From assembly GCF_963662255.1 (NCBI RefSeq), contig NC_085059.1, positions 3,627,001-3,691,000 of the forward strand: 64,000 nucleotides of DNA. Reading direction: 5' to 3'. Below, one piece after another: positions 54,538 through 64,000 of this stretch (position 1 is its first letter; the number at the start of each line of letters is the position of its first letter). The translations under genes were made by a program, and so were the position numbers. This DNA is from Cinclus cinclus. Its lineage: Eukaryota > Chordata > Aves > Passeriformes > Cinclidae. The notes beneath the pieces were generated by a model that saw only the letters and a program-made list of their open reading frames with translations, was not told where the DNA came from and did not search any database.

Positions 54538-55162
54538 TGTGGGAATCGAGCTGGCTGACATCCAAAGCCAGACCAGTGTTTTTGGTGAGTTGCCCCTTGG
54601 CCCCAGACCTTGGAGGGCATTTGTTTAAGTTAATAACAGTTCCTAAGAAAGTTGTCAAAGGTTTTAAAACTGTTCCTGGTCAAGCTTTATAGCCCTCATT
54701 TCCCATTGGTTACCTCCATTCCCAGTTATGTCATCCCTTTTCTCTCCCCAGTTCTGGAAAGTTCTTGTATCCTTGTACCCCCATTGGTTTATGTTCACCG
54801 CATTGTTCCACCCATCCTACCTTACTGGTTACTGCCCCATATTACCCTTCCCTTTCTCCACTTTTCCCTTTACCCATTGGATTATCATCCTGGACCCACC
54901 TCTCATCATCCCTTATAAATACCCTGGATTTTCCCTCAGCCTTGTCTTCTACCCTTAGCTCTTATAGTGTGTACAGGTGTTTTGGGCCTTCTCCCTCATT
55001 TTCTTTTATGATTATTAAAGTATTTAAATCCAGAGTTGTGGTGTCGACCCGTTCCTCATTTCGCCACGTTAGCCCTGATATCAGGGGAACTTTAGAGGTT
55101 GGTCGGGTAGACTGCCCTCGAGTCTCGCACCTGAAATATTGAAAAACAAAAAAAACCCGACA
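54538..55162 (+). mobile_element. 3' LTR of ERV copy 3
   Basis: 625 bp; shares the GTCGACCCG and GGGTAGACTG alleles with the 3' LTR of copy 1. It abuts segment C, whose first base is T here instead of G. Confidence 0.93.
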
Positions 55163-55478
55163 TTTAAGAGCCAACAGGAAGTCACAAAGTTACGGAGGCT
55201 GCTAGATCACCTCCCCAAAAGAAAAAGCTGAAAAAGCTGTGGCTGCTGAGGAAGGGGAGGTGAAGCTTGTGTGGCAAGCTCAGAGCACATTCACAGTGAA
55301 TGAAAGGTGGAAGAGGGAGGGTGACTCTTCCTCAGGAAGTCTACTGATGGGACAAGGGGGAATGGGATCAAACGGAAAGAGAGTTGGAAGAGATTTGATG
55401 CTGGAAAGAAGTTCTTTAATCTGAGGCTGCTTGTCCCTGACACAGGGAGCTGTGCACATGTGGGTGTCCCATCCCCAG

Positions 55479-55596
55479 CAACATCCAAGGCCACATTGGA
55501 CAGGGTTGAAGTGCTGGGAGCTTGCTCAGGTTGGAACCAGATGATTTTTAGGGTCTCTTCCAAGCCAAACCACTCAAGGATTGGATGGTTCTATGG
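55479..55596 (+). mobile_element. CR1 LINE 3' end, unit 9
   Basis: Orthologous copy; the base just downstream (GGCATCC for GGCGTCC) is private. Confidence 0.75.
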
Positions 55597-55760
55597 CATC
55601 CATCTCCAAGAGAGGAGTGGCCCTGAAGCTTCTGTGACATCACAGGGCCCAGAGTGCTGCAGGTGGAAGGTCCAGGGCCTGGAGACCAGCACAACAGACA
55701 GTTCACCTGCTGCCAGCACTCAGTTCTCCCCCACTCTTCGCTCTCTGCCACGATGCCAAG

Positions 55761-56285
55761 ATGTTCCTGCTGCCAGTACTCGCTTGTCCCCCGCTCTTCG
55801 TTCTCTGCCTTGGTGCTGAGCTGCTCCTGCTGCCGGGACTTTTCCTGCACTTCTACTGGAGCATCAACACCAAGAGCATGAGCGCTCCTCTCCCAGTGGA
55901 GGTACAGTGCCATCCCAGGGAGGGGGGCAGCCCTGAGTGCCAGGGCAGGCTGCAGCCCTGTGGGGATGGATGCTGGGGACAGGGACCCCAAGTGACATTG
56001 TGCTGCCTCATGCAGACTGCCAGAGACACCATTGAGGATATGGAGGTGGATGAGCAGGATGACACCGAGCCCATGGAAGTGGACGAATATGATGAGACTG
56101 AGCCCATGGAAGTGGATGAGCAGGATGACACCGAGCCCATGGAAGTGGACGAATATGATGAGACTGAGCCCATGGAAGTGGATGAGCAGGATGACACCGA
56201 GTCCATGGAAGTGGATGAATATGATGAGACTGAGCCCATGGACGTCGATGAGAAGGACAAGGAAGAGCCCGTGATCCTGGCATAA
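55761..56285 (+). CDS. Acidic repeat protein, unit 9 (downstream of ERV 3' LTR)
   Basis: 174 codons, six 11-mers. Pro to Ser at the end of the fifth 11-mer (DDTES) and Asn to Lys near residue 38. The stop is TAA instead of TGA, by a single change that preserves termination at the same codon. Confidence 0.5.
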   Translation: MFLLPVLACPPLFVLCLGAELLLLPGLFLHFYWSINTKSMSAPLPVEVQCHPREGGSPECQGRLQPCGDGCWGQGPQVTLCCLMQTARDTIEDMEVDEQDDTEPMEVDEYDETEPMEVDEQDDTEPMEVDEYDETEPMEVDEQDDTESMEVDEYDETEPMDVDEKDKEEPVILA

Positions 56286-56411
56286 GGATGGAGGCCCAGG
56301 AGCAGGACAACCTGATGCTCCCCTGCCCTGCCCACAGGCAGTGCCCAGCCTGGGGCGGGGCTGGCTGGCTCTCCTCAGGGACATGGTACTCAAGGAAGTC
56401 CTGCTCTGCTG

Positions 56412-56449
56412 CTTCCTTCCTTCCTTCCTTCCTTCCTTCCTTCCCTCCC
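56412..56449 (+). repeat. (CCTT)n tract, unit 9, 38 bp
   Basis: Short and uninterrupted. Confidence 0.95.
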
Positions 56450-56705
56450 AGACTGACAGGGATAATGGACATCGATAGGGCCCCACTGTAAATATGTTCA
56501 GCATGTTCGAGGCTTTTTTTTATAGGAACAATTTGAAGATTGTTAGCCTAAAGGTCCCAGAATGTTAATCTATAGCTTCTAGATTTTTACTGTATAAGTC
56601 CCAGATTATTAACAGTATAGTCTTCCTTGTTAATATGTTCTAGAGACTGTTGTTGTTGTTGTTAGAAGTAATTATGTTCTTCAAATGTTTGGCTGAACTT
56701 TGTTC

Positions 56706-56711
56706 AATAAA
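56706..56711 (+). terminator. Poly(A) signal, unit 9 tail
   Basis: AATAAA kept; the second TGTAAATA motif of the tail is TGTTAATA. Confidence 0.55.
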
Positions 56712-56973
56712 TACTATTTCTTATTAAAACCTCGCCTCTCTTTGCAATTCCTTTGGGCAACCTTTGCACAGTGGTGGTTTCCACTTGCTCATGGTTCCTG
56801 GGGCTGCAGGTCCCTGGGGGTGCTGGCACAGCCAGCCCTGGCTGGGGGTACCCTGTGCAGGGGGGTCCCACTGAGCCAGCACTGCTGTTCCTGGGGCACA
56901 GCAGTGTCCCCGAGGGCAAAGCTGTCACCAGCAGAGAGGGAGCTCTGACAGCAGCAGGCCCTGCAGCAACGCT

Positions 56974-59919
56974 ACCAAAGCAAAGGAAACCTCCTGACAC
57001 CCTTCCTGCTGCGGCCACAGGGACTCCTGGGCAGGAGCCAGCATCAGGCACAGGGATGCAACATCCACCTCCATGCTCTGAAGGTCTCAACAGCCTTGGC
57101 AAGTCTGGGACCTGCACCCGGGCTGCTGCAGGGGCTGATGTTTAAGGCTTGCAGCCTCCAAAGCCTCTGGGCTTTGCTTCCCCCGCTGCCTTCCATTGCC
57201 CTGTGCCCAGGATCCTCACCCTGCCCGTGTTCCTGCTGCTGCCAGCAGCCCCCAGAGCCCCTCACTCCCGGAGCATCCCCATCACAGGGAGCACTGGCAA
57301 ATCCCACACGCTTTGCAAAGCAAACTCCCCCACAGTAACCAAACCACTCTTTGGTCAGAGGGTGCCAAGGGGAAGCTCAGCACCAGCTGCTGTTTAAAGC
57401 ATGCTTTCAAAAGTGGGTTCAGGCACTCTGGCAGTGCCTGCTGCGCAGCTGAGGCTGTGGGGACACAGCACTGGCTCAGGCCAGCCCTCAGCCCCTCACA
57501 GCTCATGCCAAGGGCCCAGCTCACAAAGCAGTTTCAAACCACTTGCTGCAGCTATTTCAAAGGCCTAAATGTCATTGGCAGGAGCCATTTAGTTGCCAAC
57601 TCAGTGTCCGTGTCCTGGCAGGATAAGCCACCAAGGGGCCTCTGCATGTGCACTCAGGGCACTTCCACTGCCATCCCAAAGGGATCGCAAAGGACAGGGC
57701 TCTTCTTTCAGCACTGCTGAGCTCCTCACGCAGCATTGAAGTCTCAGGAAGAGACAAGAATTGAGTGCACCAGGGAAGCTGGCCTCCAAGAAAACGCATC
57801 AATCCCACGGCCCACCCAAGCCAACGGCCTGCATGTCTGTACCTTCTCCTCCTTCTCTCTTCTCTGCTGTCACTTTGCCCCTTCTCTCTGTCCGGGAGCT
57901 TGGCCTCTCAGACAAATAAAAGATGTGCATCCACACCTAGGCACGGCATAGATGTCTTACAGAATTGTCCCTTCTTCCCCGACAGCTGCAAATCCTACAG
58001 CTGCCAGACCTCATCCCTTGCTCCTAGAAAGGGAGAGAAGACTTTCCATTCTAATCCATTGCCCAGCCCTAAGTCAACGACACAGTCAGTAGAAATAGCT
58101 GTGAAATCCCCGGCAGGAACCTGCCAGAAGAGCTACAGCTGTGGAGGGGGAAGCAGCAAACTCCCACCCCCACCACTGCTTTGGACTCCTTACCAGCTAA
58201 AACAGATCCCACTCCTGCCACTTTTTCCATTTTTTGTTAACCACAACTACCATCAATTTAAATCCATTGAAAACAAGATCACAGGAGGGGTTGCGTGGAA
58301 AGGAACCTTCAATCCCACCCAGCGCAAGCTTTGCCATGGCAGGGACACCTGCCACTGTCCCACGCTGCTCCAGCCTGGCCTTGGGCACTGCCAGGGATCC
58401 AGGGGCAGCCACAGCTGCTCTGGGCACCCTGTGCCAGCCCTGCCCATCCTGCCAGGGAACACTTCCTGACCCATATCCCATCTGCAGCCGCTCCCAGTGC
58501 CAACAGGTGTCACTGCATGGCCTTGGGATGATGGATCAAGAGAAAGCCCCAAACTTTGAGCAGAGCTCCCAGTGCCTGTGCTGGGGACATGCCACCCACC
58601 TGCCCCTCAAGCACTCAGCTGCCTCGCAGCCAGATGGAGTGTCCAACGGGTAAAGTACTCCCAGAGGATCAAACCCTGGTCACTGCACCAATGACAAGGT
58701 CTTTATTGGGAAAAGAAATGTCGAAGCACAGCGACATTTCTTTTCCAAGCAGGAGACGCTGATCCTGTGCCGGCAGCGCAGGGATGCTGTTATTGCTGGT
58801 CCTCATTTCATCCCTTTATCAGCTGCAGGGCCACCAGGACAGGCTGTGGTCTCCCAGGGCAGCTCTGAGTGACACTGCTGTCCCCACCAGCTGTCCCCAG
58901 CCCTGGGTGCTGCCACGTGCCCCAGCCTCTGCAGCCCAAAGCACCTGGAGATCCCCCCGAGCATCAGCGATCAGGGCCGCTGCAATCAGCCTGCTGACCC
59001 AAAACCTCAAGTGCTGCCACAAGAAAAGCAGCTGATTCATTGATACCTCAGAATTTCATGTCTCAATGCAAGGACAGGAAGCACCCCTATGCCACCAAAT
59101 CGTTGCTAAGGGCTTGCAAGCCTCAACGCGGAGATTTCAGCGTTGGACACGCAGTCAGGGCAAGGGTAAATCCACACAGAGATGACACAGAAATTCCAAA
59201 ACACACATCATGTTGGTCTTGACGCCTTTCTTGTTGGCTCAAGGGCTGTTTCCGTGGGCCACGCTTGCACAGAAAGAAAGAAAGGAAGTGCAGCTGCTGA
59301 GGAACATCTCCATGCCCTCAGCAGGTTTTGGTGCCTTTGCTGCAGGGCCGCTCCTGTCAGAGCCCCCTCTCTGCTGCTGACACCTTTGCTCTTGGGGACA
59401 CCAGCCCAGGAACACCAGCAGGGCCCAGGGTTGGCTCAGGGGGACCCCCCTGTGCACAGGGAATCCCAGCCCCATGGCTGTGCCAGCACCCCCAGAAACA
59501 CCAAGATCTGGCAGCACTTTGCTCCGCTGCTCTTTCCGCACACGGAACCATCTCCTTCCTTTGCCATCCCAGGAAAATTCAACCTCTACCTCAGCCAAAG
59601 ATCATTTCCTACACATGGCTGATCAGAAATGTTCTTCTGGACTTCCTCCACCAAAACCACCCCCGCATGCCCACAAGACATTCCAGGGCCATCGGGAAAC
59701 CCTCCACAAACACTGCGCAGGCACCCAGGACCACGGGCTTTCCATCTCTGCCATTCAGGCTCCCTGCGCTGCTCCTGGTCATTTTCTCCTCCTCTCTCCA
59801 TAACTTTGGGAACCACAGAGCTCCCAGGCTTTGGCAATTCCCAAGGCCACTGCCATCCTTGACTTCTTGGACACCCCCAGGGCTGTGGACAGACACCCCT
59901 GTGTTTTCCCGCAGAAGAT
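56974..59919 (+). other. Segment B, unit 10: no gene recognised
   Basis: About 2,946 bp with all landmarks; starts TACCAAAG after GC as in unit 5. Confidence 0.6.
58709..58746. repeat. 15-bp-stem hairpin, unit 10
   Basis: Perfect arms, same loop. Confidence 0.9.
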
Positions 59920-60235
59920 GTTAAGAGCCAACAGGAAGTCACAAAGTTACGGAGGCTGCTAGATCACCTCCCCAAAAGAAAAAGCTGAAAAAGCTGTGGC
60001 TGCTGAGGAAGGGGAGGTGAAGCTTGTGAGGCAAGCTCAGAGCACATTCACAATGAATGAAAGGTGGAAGAGGGAGAGTGACTCTTCCTCAGGAAGTCTA
60101 CTGATGGGACAAGGGGGAATGGGATCAAACGGAAAGAGAGTTGGAAGAGATTTGATGCTGGAAAGACGTTCTTTAATGTGAGGCTGCTTGTCCCTGACAC
60201 AGGGAGCTGTGCACATGTGGGTGCCCCATCCCCAG

Positions 60236-60353
60236 CAACATCCAAGGCCACATTGGACAGGGTTGAAGTGCTGGGAGCTTGCTCAGGTTGGAACCAGATG
60301 ATTTTTAGGGTCTCTTCCAAGCCAAACCACTCAAGGACTTCATGGTTCTATGG
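60236..60353 (+). mobile_element. CR1 LINE 3' end, unit 10
   Basis: Orthologous copy with the ACTTCATGG ending shared with unit 1. Confidence 0.75.
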
Positions 60354-60517
60354 CGTCCATCTCCAAGAGAGGAGTGGCCCTGAAGCTTCTGTGACATCAC
60401 AGGGCCCAGAGTGCTCCAGGTGGAAGGTCCAGGGCCTGGAGACCAGCACAACAGACAGTTCACCTGCTGCCAGCACTCAGTTCTCCCCCACTCTTCGCTC
60501 TCTGCCACGGTGCCAAG

Positions 60518-61042
60518 ATGTTCCTGCTGCCAGTACTCGCTTGTCCCCCGCTCTTCGTTCTCTGTCTTGGTGCCGAGCTGCTCCTGCTGCCGGGACTTTT
60601 CCTGCACTTCTACTGCACCATCAACACCAACAGCATGAGCGCTCCTGTCCCAGTGGAGGTACAGTGCCATCCCAGGGAGGGGGGCAGCCCTGACTGCCAG
60701 GGCAGGCTGCAGCCCTGTGGGGATGGATGCTGGGGACAGGGACCCCAAGTGACATTGTGCTGTCTCATGCAGACTGCCAGAGACACCATTGAGGATATGG
60801 AGGTGGATGAGCAGGATGACACCGAGCCCATGGAAGTGGAGGAATATGATGAGACTGAGCCCATGGAAGTGGATGAGCAGGATGACACCGAGCCCATGGA
60901 AGTGGACGAATATGATGAGACTGAGCCCATGGAAGTGGATGAGCAGGATGACACCGAGCCCATGGAAGTAGATGAATATGATGAGACTGAGCCCATGGAC
61001 GTCGATGAGAAGGACAAAGAAGAGCCCGTGATCCTGGCATGA
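60518..61042 (+). CDS. Acidic repeat protein, unit 10
   Basis: 174 codons, six 11-mers. The second 11-mer reads MEVEEYDETEP (Asp to Glu), again keeping charge. Leu to Pro in the second hydrophobic 20-mer follows VLGAE-type context near residue 18-22. The following CCTT tract is minimal (34 bp). Confidence 0.5.
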   Translation: MFLLPVLACPPLFVLCLGAELLLLPGLFLHFYCTINTNSMSAPVPVEVQCHPREGGSPDCQGRLQPCGDGCWGQGPQVTLCCLMQTARDTIEDMEVDEQDDTEPMEVEEYDETEPMEVDEQDDTEPMEVDEYDETEPMEVDEQDDTEPMEVDEYDETEPMDVDEKDKEEPVILA

Positions 61043-61168
61043 GGATGGAGGCCCAGGAGCAGGACAACCTGATGCTCCCCTGCCCTGCCCACAGGCCGTG
61101 CCCAGCCTGGGGCGGGGCTGGCTGGCTCTCCTCAGGGACATGGTGCTCAAGGAAGTCCTGCTCTGCTG

Positions 61169-61202
61169 CTTCTTTCCTTCCTTCCTTCCTTCCTTCCCTC
61201 CC
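61169..61202 (+). repeat. (CCTT)n tract, unit 10, 34 bp
   Basis: Short, with a TCTTTCC start. Confidence 0.95.
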
Positions 61203-61458
61203 AGACAGACAGGGATAATGGGCATCGATAGGGCCCCACTGTAAATATGTTCAGCATGTAGGAGGCTTTTTTTTATAGGAACAATTTGAAGATTGTTAGC
61301 CTAAAGGTCCCAGAATGTTAATCTATAGCTTCTAGATTTTTACAGTATAAGTCCCAGATTGTTAACAGTATAGTCTTCCTTGTAAATATGTTCTAGAGAC
61401 TGTTGTTGTTGTTGTTAGAAGTAAATATGTTCTTCAAATGTTTGGCTGAACTTTGTTC

Positions 61459-61464
61459 AATAAA
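61459..61464 (+). terminator. Poly(A) signal, unit 10 tail
   Basis: AATAAA kept; both TGTAAATA motifs kept. Confidence 0.55.
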
Positions 61465-61725
61465 TACTATTTCTTATTAAAACCTCGCCTCTCTTTGCAA
61501 TTCCTTTGGGCAACCTTTGCACAGTGCTGGTTTCCACTTGCTCATGGTTCCTGGGGCTGCAGGTCCCTGGGGGTGCTGGCACAGCCAGCCCTGGCTGGGG
61601 GTCCCTGTGCAGGGGGGTCCCACTGAGCCAGCACTGCTGTTCCTGGGGCACAGCAGTGTCCCCGAGGGCAAAGCTGTCACCAGCAGAGAGAGAGCTCTGA
61701 CAGCAGCAGGCCCTGCAGCAACGCC

Positions 61726-64000
61726 ACCAAAGCAAAGGAAACCTCCTGACACCCTTCCTGCTGCGGCCACAGGGACTCCTGGGCAGGAGCCAGCATCAGG
61801 CACAGGGATGCAACATCCACCTCCATGCTCTGAAGGTCTCAACAGCCTTGGCAAGTCTGGGACCTGCACCCGGGCTGCTGCAGGGGCTGATGTTTAAGGC
61901 TTGCAGCCTCCAAAGCCTCTGGGCTTTGCTTCCCCCACTGCCTTCCATTGCCCTGTGCCCAGGATCCTCACCCTGCCCGTGTTCCTGCTGCTGCCAGCAG
62001 CCCCCAGAGCCCCTCACTCCCTGAGCATCCCCATCACAGGGAGCACTGGCAAATCCCACACGCTTTGCAAAGCAAACTCCCCCACAGTAACCAAACCACT
62101 CTTTGGTCAGAGGGTGCCAAGGGGAAGCTCAGCACCAGCTGCTGTTTAAAGCATGCTTTCAAAAGTGGGTTCAGGCACTCTGGCAGTGCCTGCTGCGCAG
62201 CTGAGGCTGTGGGGACACAGCACTGGCTCAGGCCAGCCCTCAGCCCCTCACAGCTCATGCCAAGGGCCCAGCTCACAAAGCAGTTTCACACCACTTGCTG
62301 CAGCTATTTCAAAGGCCTAAATGTCATTGGCAGGAGCCATTTAGTTGCCAACTCAGTGTCCGTGTCCTGGCACGAGAAGCCACCAAGGGGCCTCTGCATG
62401 TGCACTCAGGGCACTTCCACTGCCATCCCAAAGGGATCGCAAAGGACAGGGCTCTTCTTTCAGCACTGCTGAGCTCCTCACGCAGCATTGAAGTCTCAGG
62501 AAGAGACAAGAATTGAGTGCACCAGGGAAGCTGGCCTCGAAGAAAAGGCATCAATCCCACGGCCCACCCAAGCCAACGGCCTGCATGTCTGTACCTTCTC
62601 CTCCTTCTCTCTTCTCTGCTGTCACTTTGCCCCTTCTCTCTGTCCGGGAGCTTGGCCTCTCACACAAATAAAAGATGTGCATCCTCACCTAGGCACGGCA
62701 TAGATGTCTTACAGAATTGTCCCTTCTTCCCCGACAGCTGCAAATCCTACAGCTGCCAGACCTCATCCCTTGCTCCTAGAAAGGGAGAGAAGACTTTCCA
62801 TTCTAATCCATTGCCCAGCCCTAAGTCAACGACACAGTCAGTAGAAATAGCTGTGAAATCCCCGGCAGGAACCTGCCAGAAGAGCTACAGCTGTGGAGGG
62901 GGAAGCAGCAAACTCCCACCCCCAACACTGCTTTGGACTCCTTACCAGCTAAAACATATCCCACTCCTGGGATTTTTTTCCATTTTTTATTAACCACAAC
63001 TACCATCAATTTAAATCCATTGAAAACAAGATCACAGGAGGGGTTGCGTGGAAAGGAACCTTCAATCCCACCCAGTGCAAGCTTTGCCATGGCAGGGACA
63101 CCTGCCACTGTCCCACGCTGCTCCAGCCTGGCCTTGGGCACTGCCAGGGATCCAGGGGCAGCCACAGCTGCTCTGGGCACCCTGTGCCAGCCCTGCCCAT
63201 CCTGCCAGGGAACACTTCCTGACCCATATCCCATCTGCAGCTGCTCCCAGTGCCAACAGGTGTCACTGCATGGCCTTGGGATGATGGATCAAGAGAAAGC
63301 CCCAAACTTTGAGCAGAGCTCCCAGTGCCTGTGCTGGGGACGTGCCACCCACCTGCCCCTCAAGCACTCAGCTGCCTCGCAGCCAGATGGAGTGTCCAAC
63401 GGGTAAAGTACTCCCAGAGGATCAAACCCTGGTCACTGCACCAATGACAAGGTCTTTATTGGGAAAAGAAATGTCGAAGCACAGCGACATTTCTTTTCCA
63501 AGCAGGAGACGCTGATCCTGTGCCGGCAGCGCAGGGATGCTGTTATTGCTGGTCCTCATTTCATGCCTTTATCAGCTGCAGGGGCACCAGGACAGGCTGT
63601 GGTCTCCCAGGGCAGCTCTGAGTGACACTGCTGTCCCCACCAGCTGTCCCCAGCCCTGGGTGCTGCCACGTGCCCCAGCCTCTGCAGCCCAAAGCACCTG
63701 GAGATCCCCCCGAGCATCAGCGATCAGGGCCGCTGCAATCAGCCTGCTGACCCAAAACCTCAAGTGCTGCCACAAGAAAAGCAGCTGATTCATTGATACC
63801 TCGGAATTTCATGTCTCAATGCAAGGACAGGAAGCACCCCTATGCCACCAAATCATTGCTAAGGGCTTGCAAGCCTCAACGCGGAGATTTCAGCGTTGGA
63901 CACGCAGTCAGGGCAAGGGTAAATCCACACAGAAATGACTCAGAAATTCCAAAACACACATCATGTTGGTCTTGACGCCTTTCTTGTTGGCTCAAGGGCT
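61726..64000 (+). other. Segment B, unit 11 (partial): no gene recognised
   Basis: 2,275 bp to the window edge, with hairpin at 63462-63499. Shares CTGGGATTTTTT near 62967 with unit 7. Confidence 0.6.
63462..63499. repeat. 15-bp-stem hairpin, unit 11
   Basis: Perfect arms, same loop. Confidence 0.9.

Larger units (their letters stand above)
46971..55162 (+). mobile_element. Endogenous retrovirus copy 3
   Basis: 8,192 bp, about 10 bp shorter mainly because of a 12-bp in-frame deletion in gag near 48700. It carries all shared lesions: TAA 49323, TGA 51563, integrase frame change near 52721-52725, SU frame change near 53410-53414, TAA 54187. No further private frame-breaking lesion was seen, so it is the least damaged copy. 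Flanks AACGCCGC and TTTAAGAG lack a duplication. Confidence 0.96.
46726..56729 (+). repeat. Unit 9 (ERV unit, copy 3)
   Basis: A 46726-46970, provirus 46971-55162, C 55163-56411, CCTT 56412-56449, tail to 56729. This is the most diverged ERV unit in its left half. Its ERV-to-C junction reads ACA-TTTAAG where the others read ACA-GTTAAG. Confidence 0.95.
56730..61482 (+). repeat. Unit 10 (plain)
   Basis: A 56730-56973, B 56974-59919, C 59920-61168, CCTT 61169-61202, tail to 61482. The sequence resembles units 1 and 11 more than units 7-8 in segment B. Confidence 0.95.
1..64000 (+). repeat. Tandem array of 11 related units
   Basis: The whole window is head-to-tail copies of one unit; nothing single-copy is visible at either edge, so the array continues on both sides. 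Unit starts were set at the invariant string CCTCGCCTCTC just after the AATAAA of the preceding unit. The order of segments is A, B or ERV, C, (CCTT)n, AT-rich tail. Seven units plus the left partial lack an ERV, three have one. Unit lengths from start to start are 10002, 5656, 10010, 4747, 2459 (with gap), 5082, 4719, 10004 and 4753. Similarity between copies is high enough that reading frames on both strands recur by descent alone, so frame conservation must be judged with care. Confidence 0.97.
61483..64000 (+). repeat. Unit 11 (plain, right-truncated by window)
   Basis: Segment A 61483-61725 followed by segment B to the window edge. It is classed as plain because the A/B junction is intact (ACGCCACC) and no LTR follows. 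Confidence 0.93.

Overview
The window is a tandem array in a bird genome, probably a songbird. The avian assignment rests on CR1 LINE 3' ends in every unit and on an endogenous retrovirus (ERV) with an avian alpharetrovirus-type Env; the passerine assignment is only a guess. There are no bacterial features. Eleven head-to-tail units (nine complete, one of which contains an assembly gap, and partial units at both ends) start at about 4051, 14053, 19709, 29719, 34466, 36925, 42007, 46726, 56730 and 61483. They come in two forms: a plain unit of about 4.72-5.66 kb, whose size depends mostly on a CCTT microsatellite, and an ERV unit of about 10.0 kb.

A plain unit reads: segment A (about 245 bp); segment B (about 2.94 kb, GC-rich, no gene recognised, carrying a perfect 15-bp hairpin and an inverted copy of part of segment A); segment C (about 1.2 kb, starting GTTAAGAGCC, with a CR1 3' end and an open frame for an acidic 11-residue repeat protein); a (CCTT)n tract; and an AT-rich tail (about 280 bp) ending in AATAAA. 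In ERV units (4051-14052, 19709-29718, 46726-56729) segment B is absent and a provirus of about 8.2 kb sits exactly between A and C, with no target-site duplication.

The provirus has 623-625 bp LTRs, a tRNA-Lys-like primer site, gag, a dUTPase-like domain, protease, pol (RT, RNase H, integrase) and env. Gag-pro-pol look betaretroviral, including MMTV-type slippery heptamers; env looks alpharetroviral. All three copies carry the same five lesions: a stop in capsid, a stop in pol, a frameshift in integrase, a frameshift in env SU and a stop in env TM. The provirus was therefore already dead when the array multiplied it. The two LTRs of one copy differ far more than equivalent LTRs of copies 1 and 2.

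The only element kept open in all nine units where it is visible is the acidic-repeat frame in segment C, which is followed by a plausible 3' UTR and poly(A) signal. In ERV units its upstream sequence is replaced by the 3' LTR, so its promoter context differs between unit types. The array shows recent unequal exchange: a near-identical 5,082-bp period across units 6-8, a repeated ERV-unit plus plain-unit block, a divergence step inside ERV copies 1 and 2, and a microsatellite ranging from 26 to 942 bp. A 200-N placeholder at 36001-36200 hides an estimated 2.9 kb or more.
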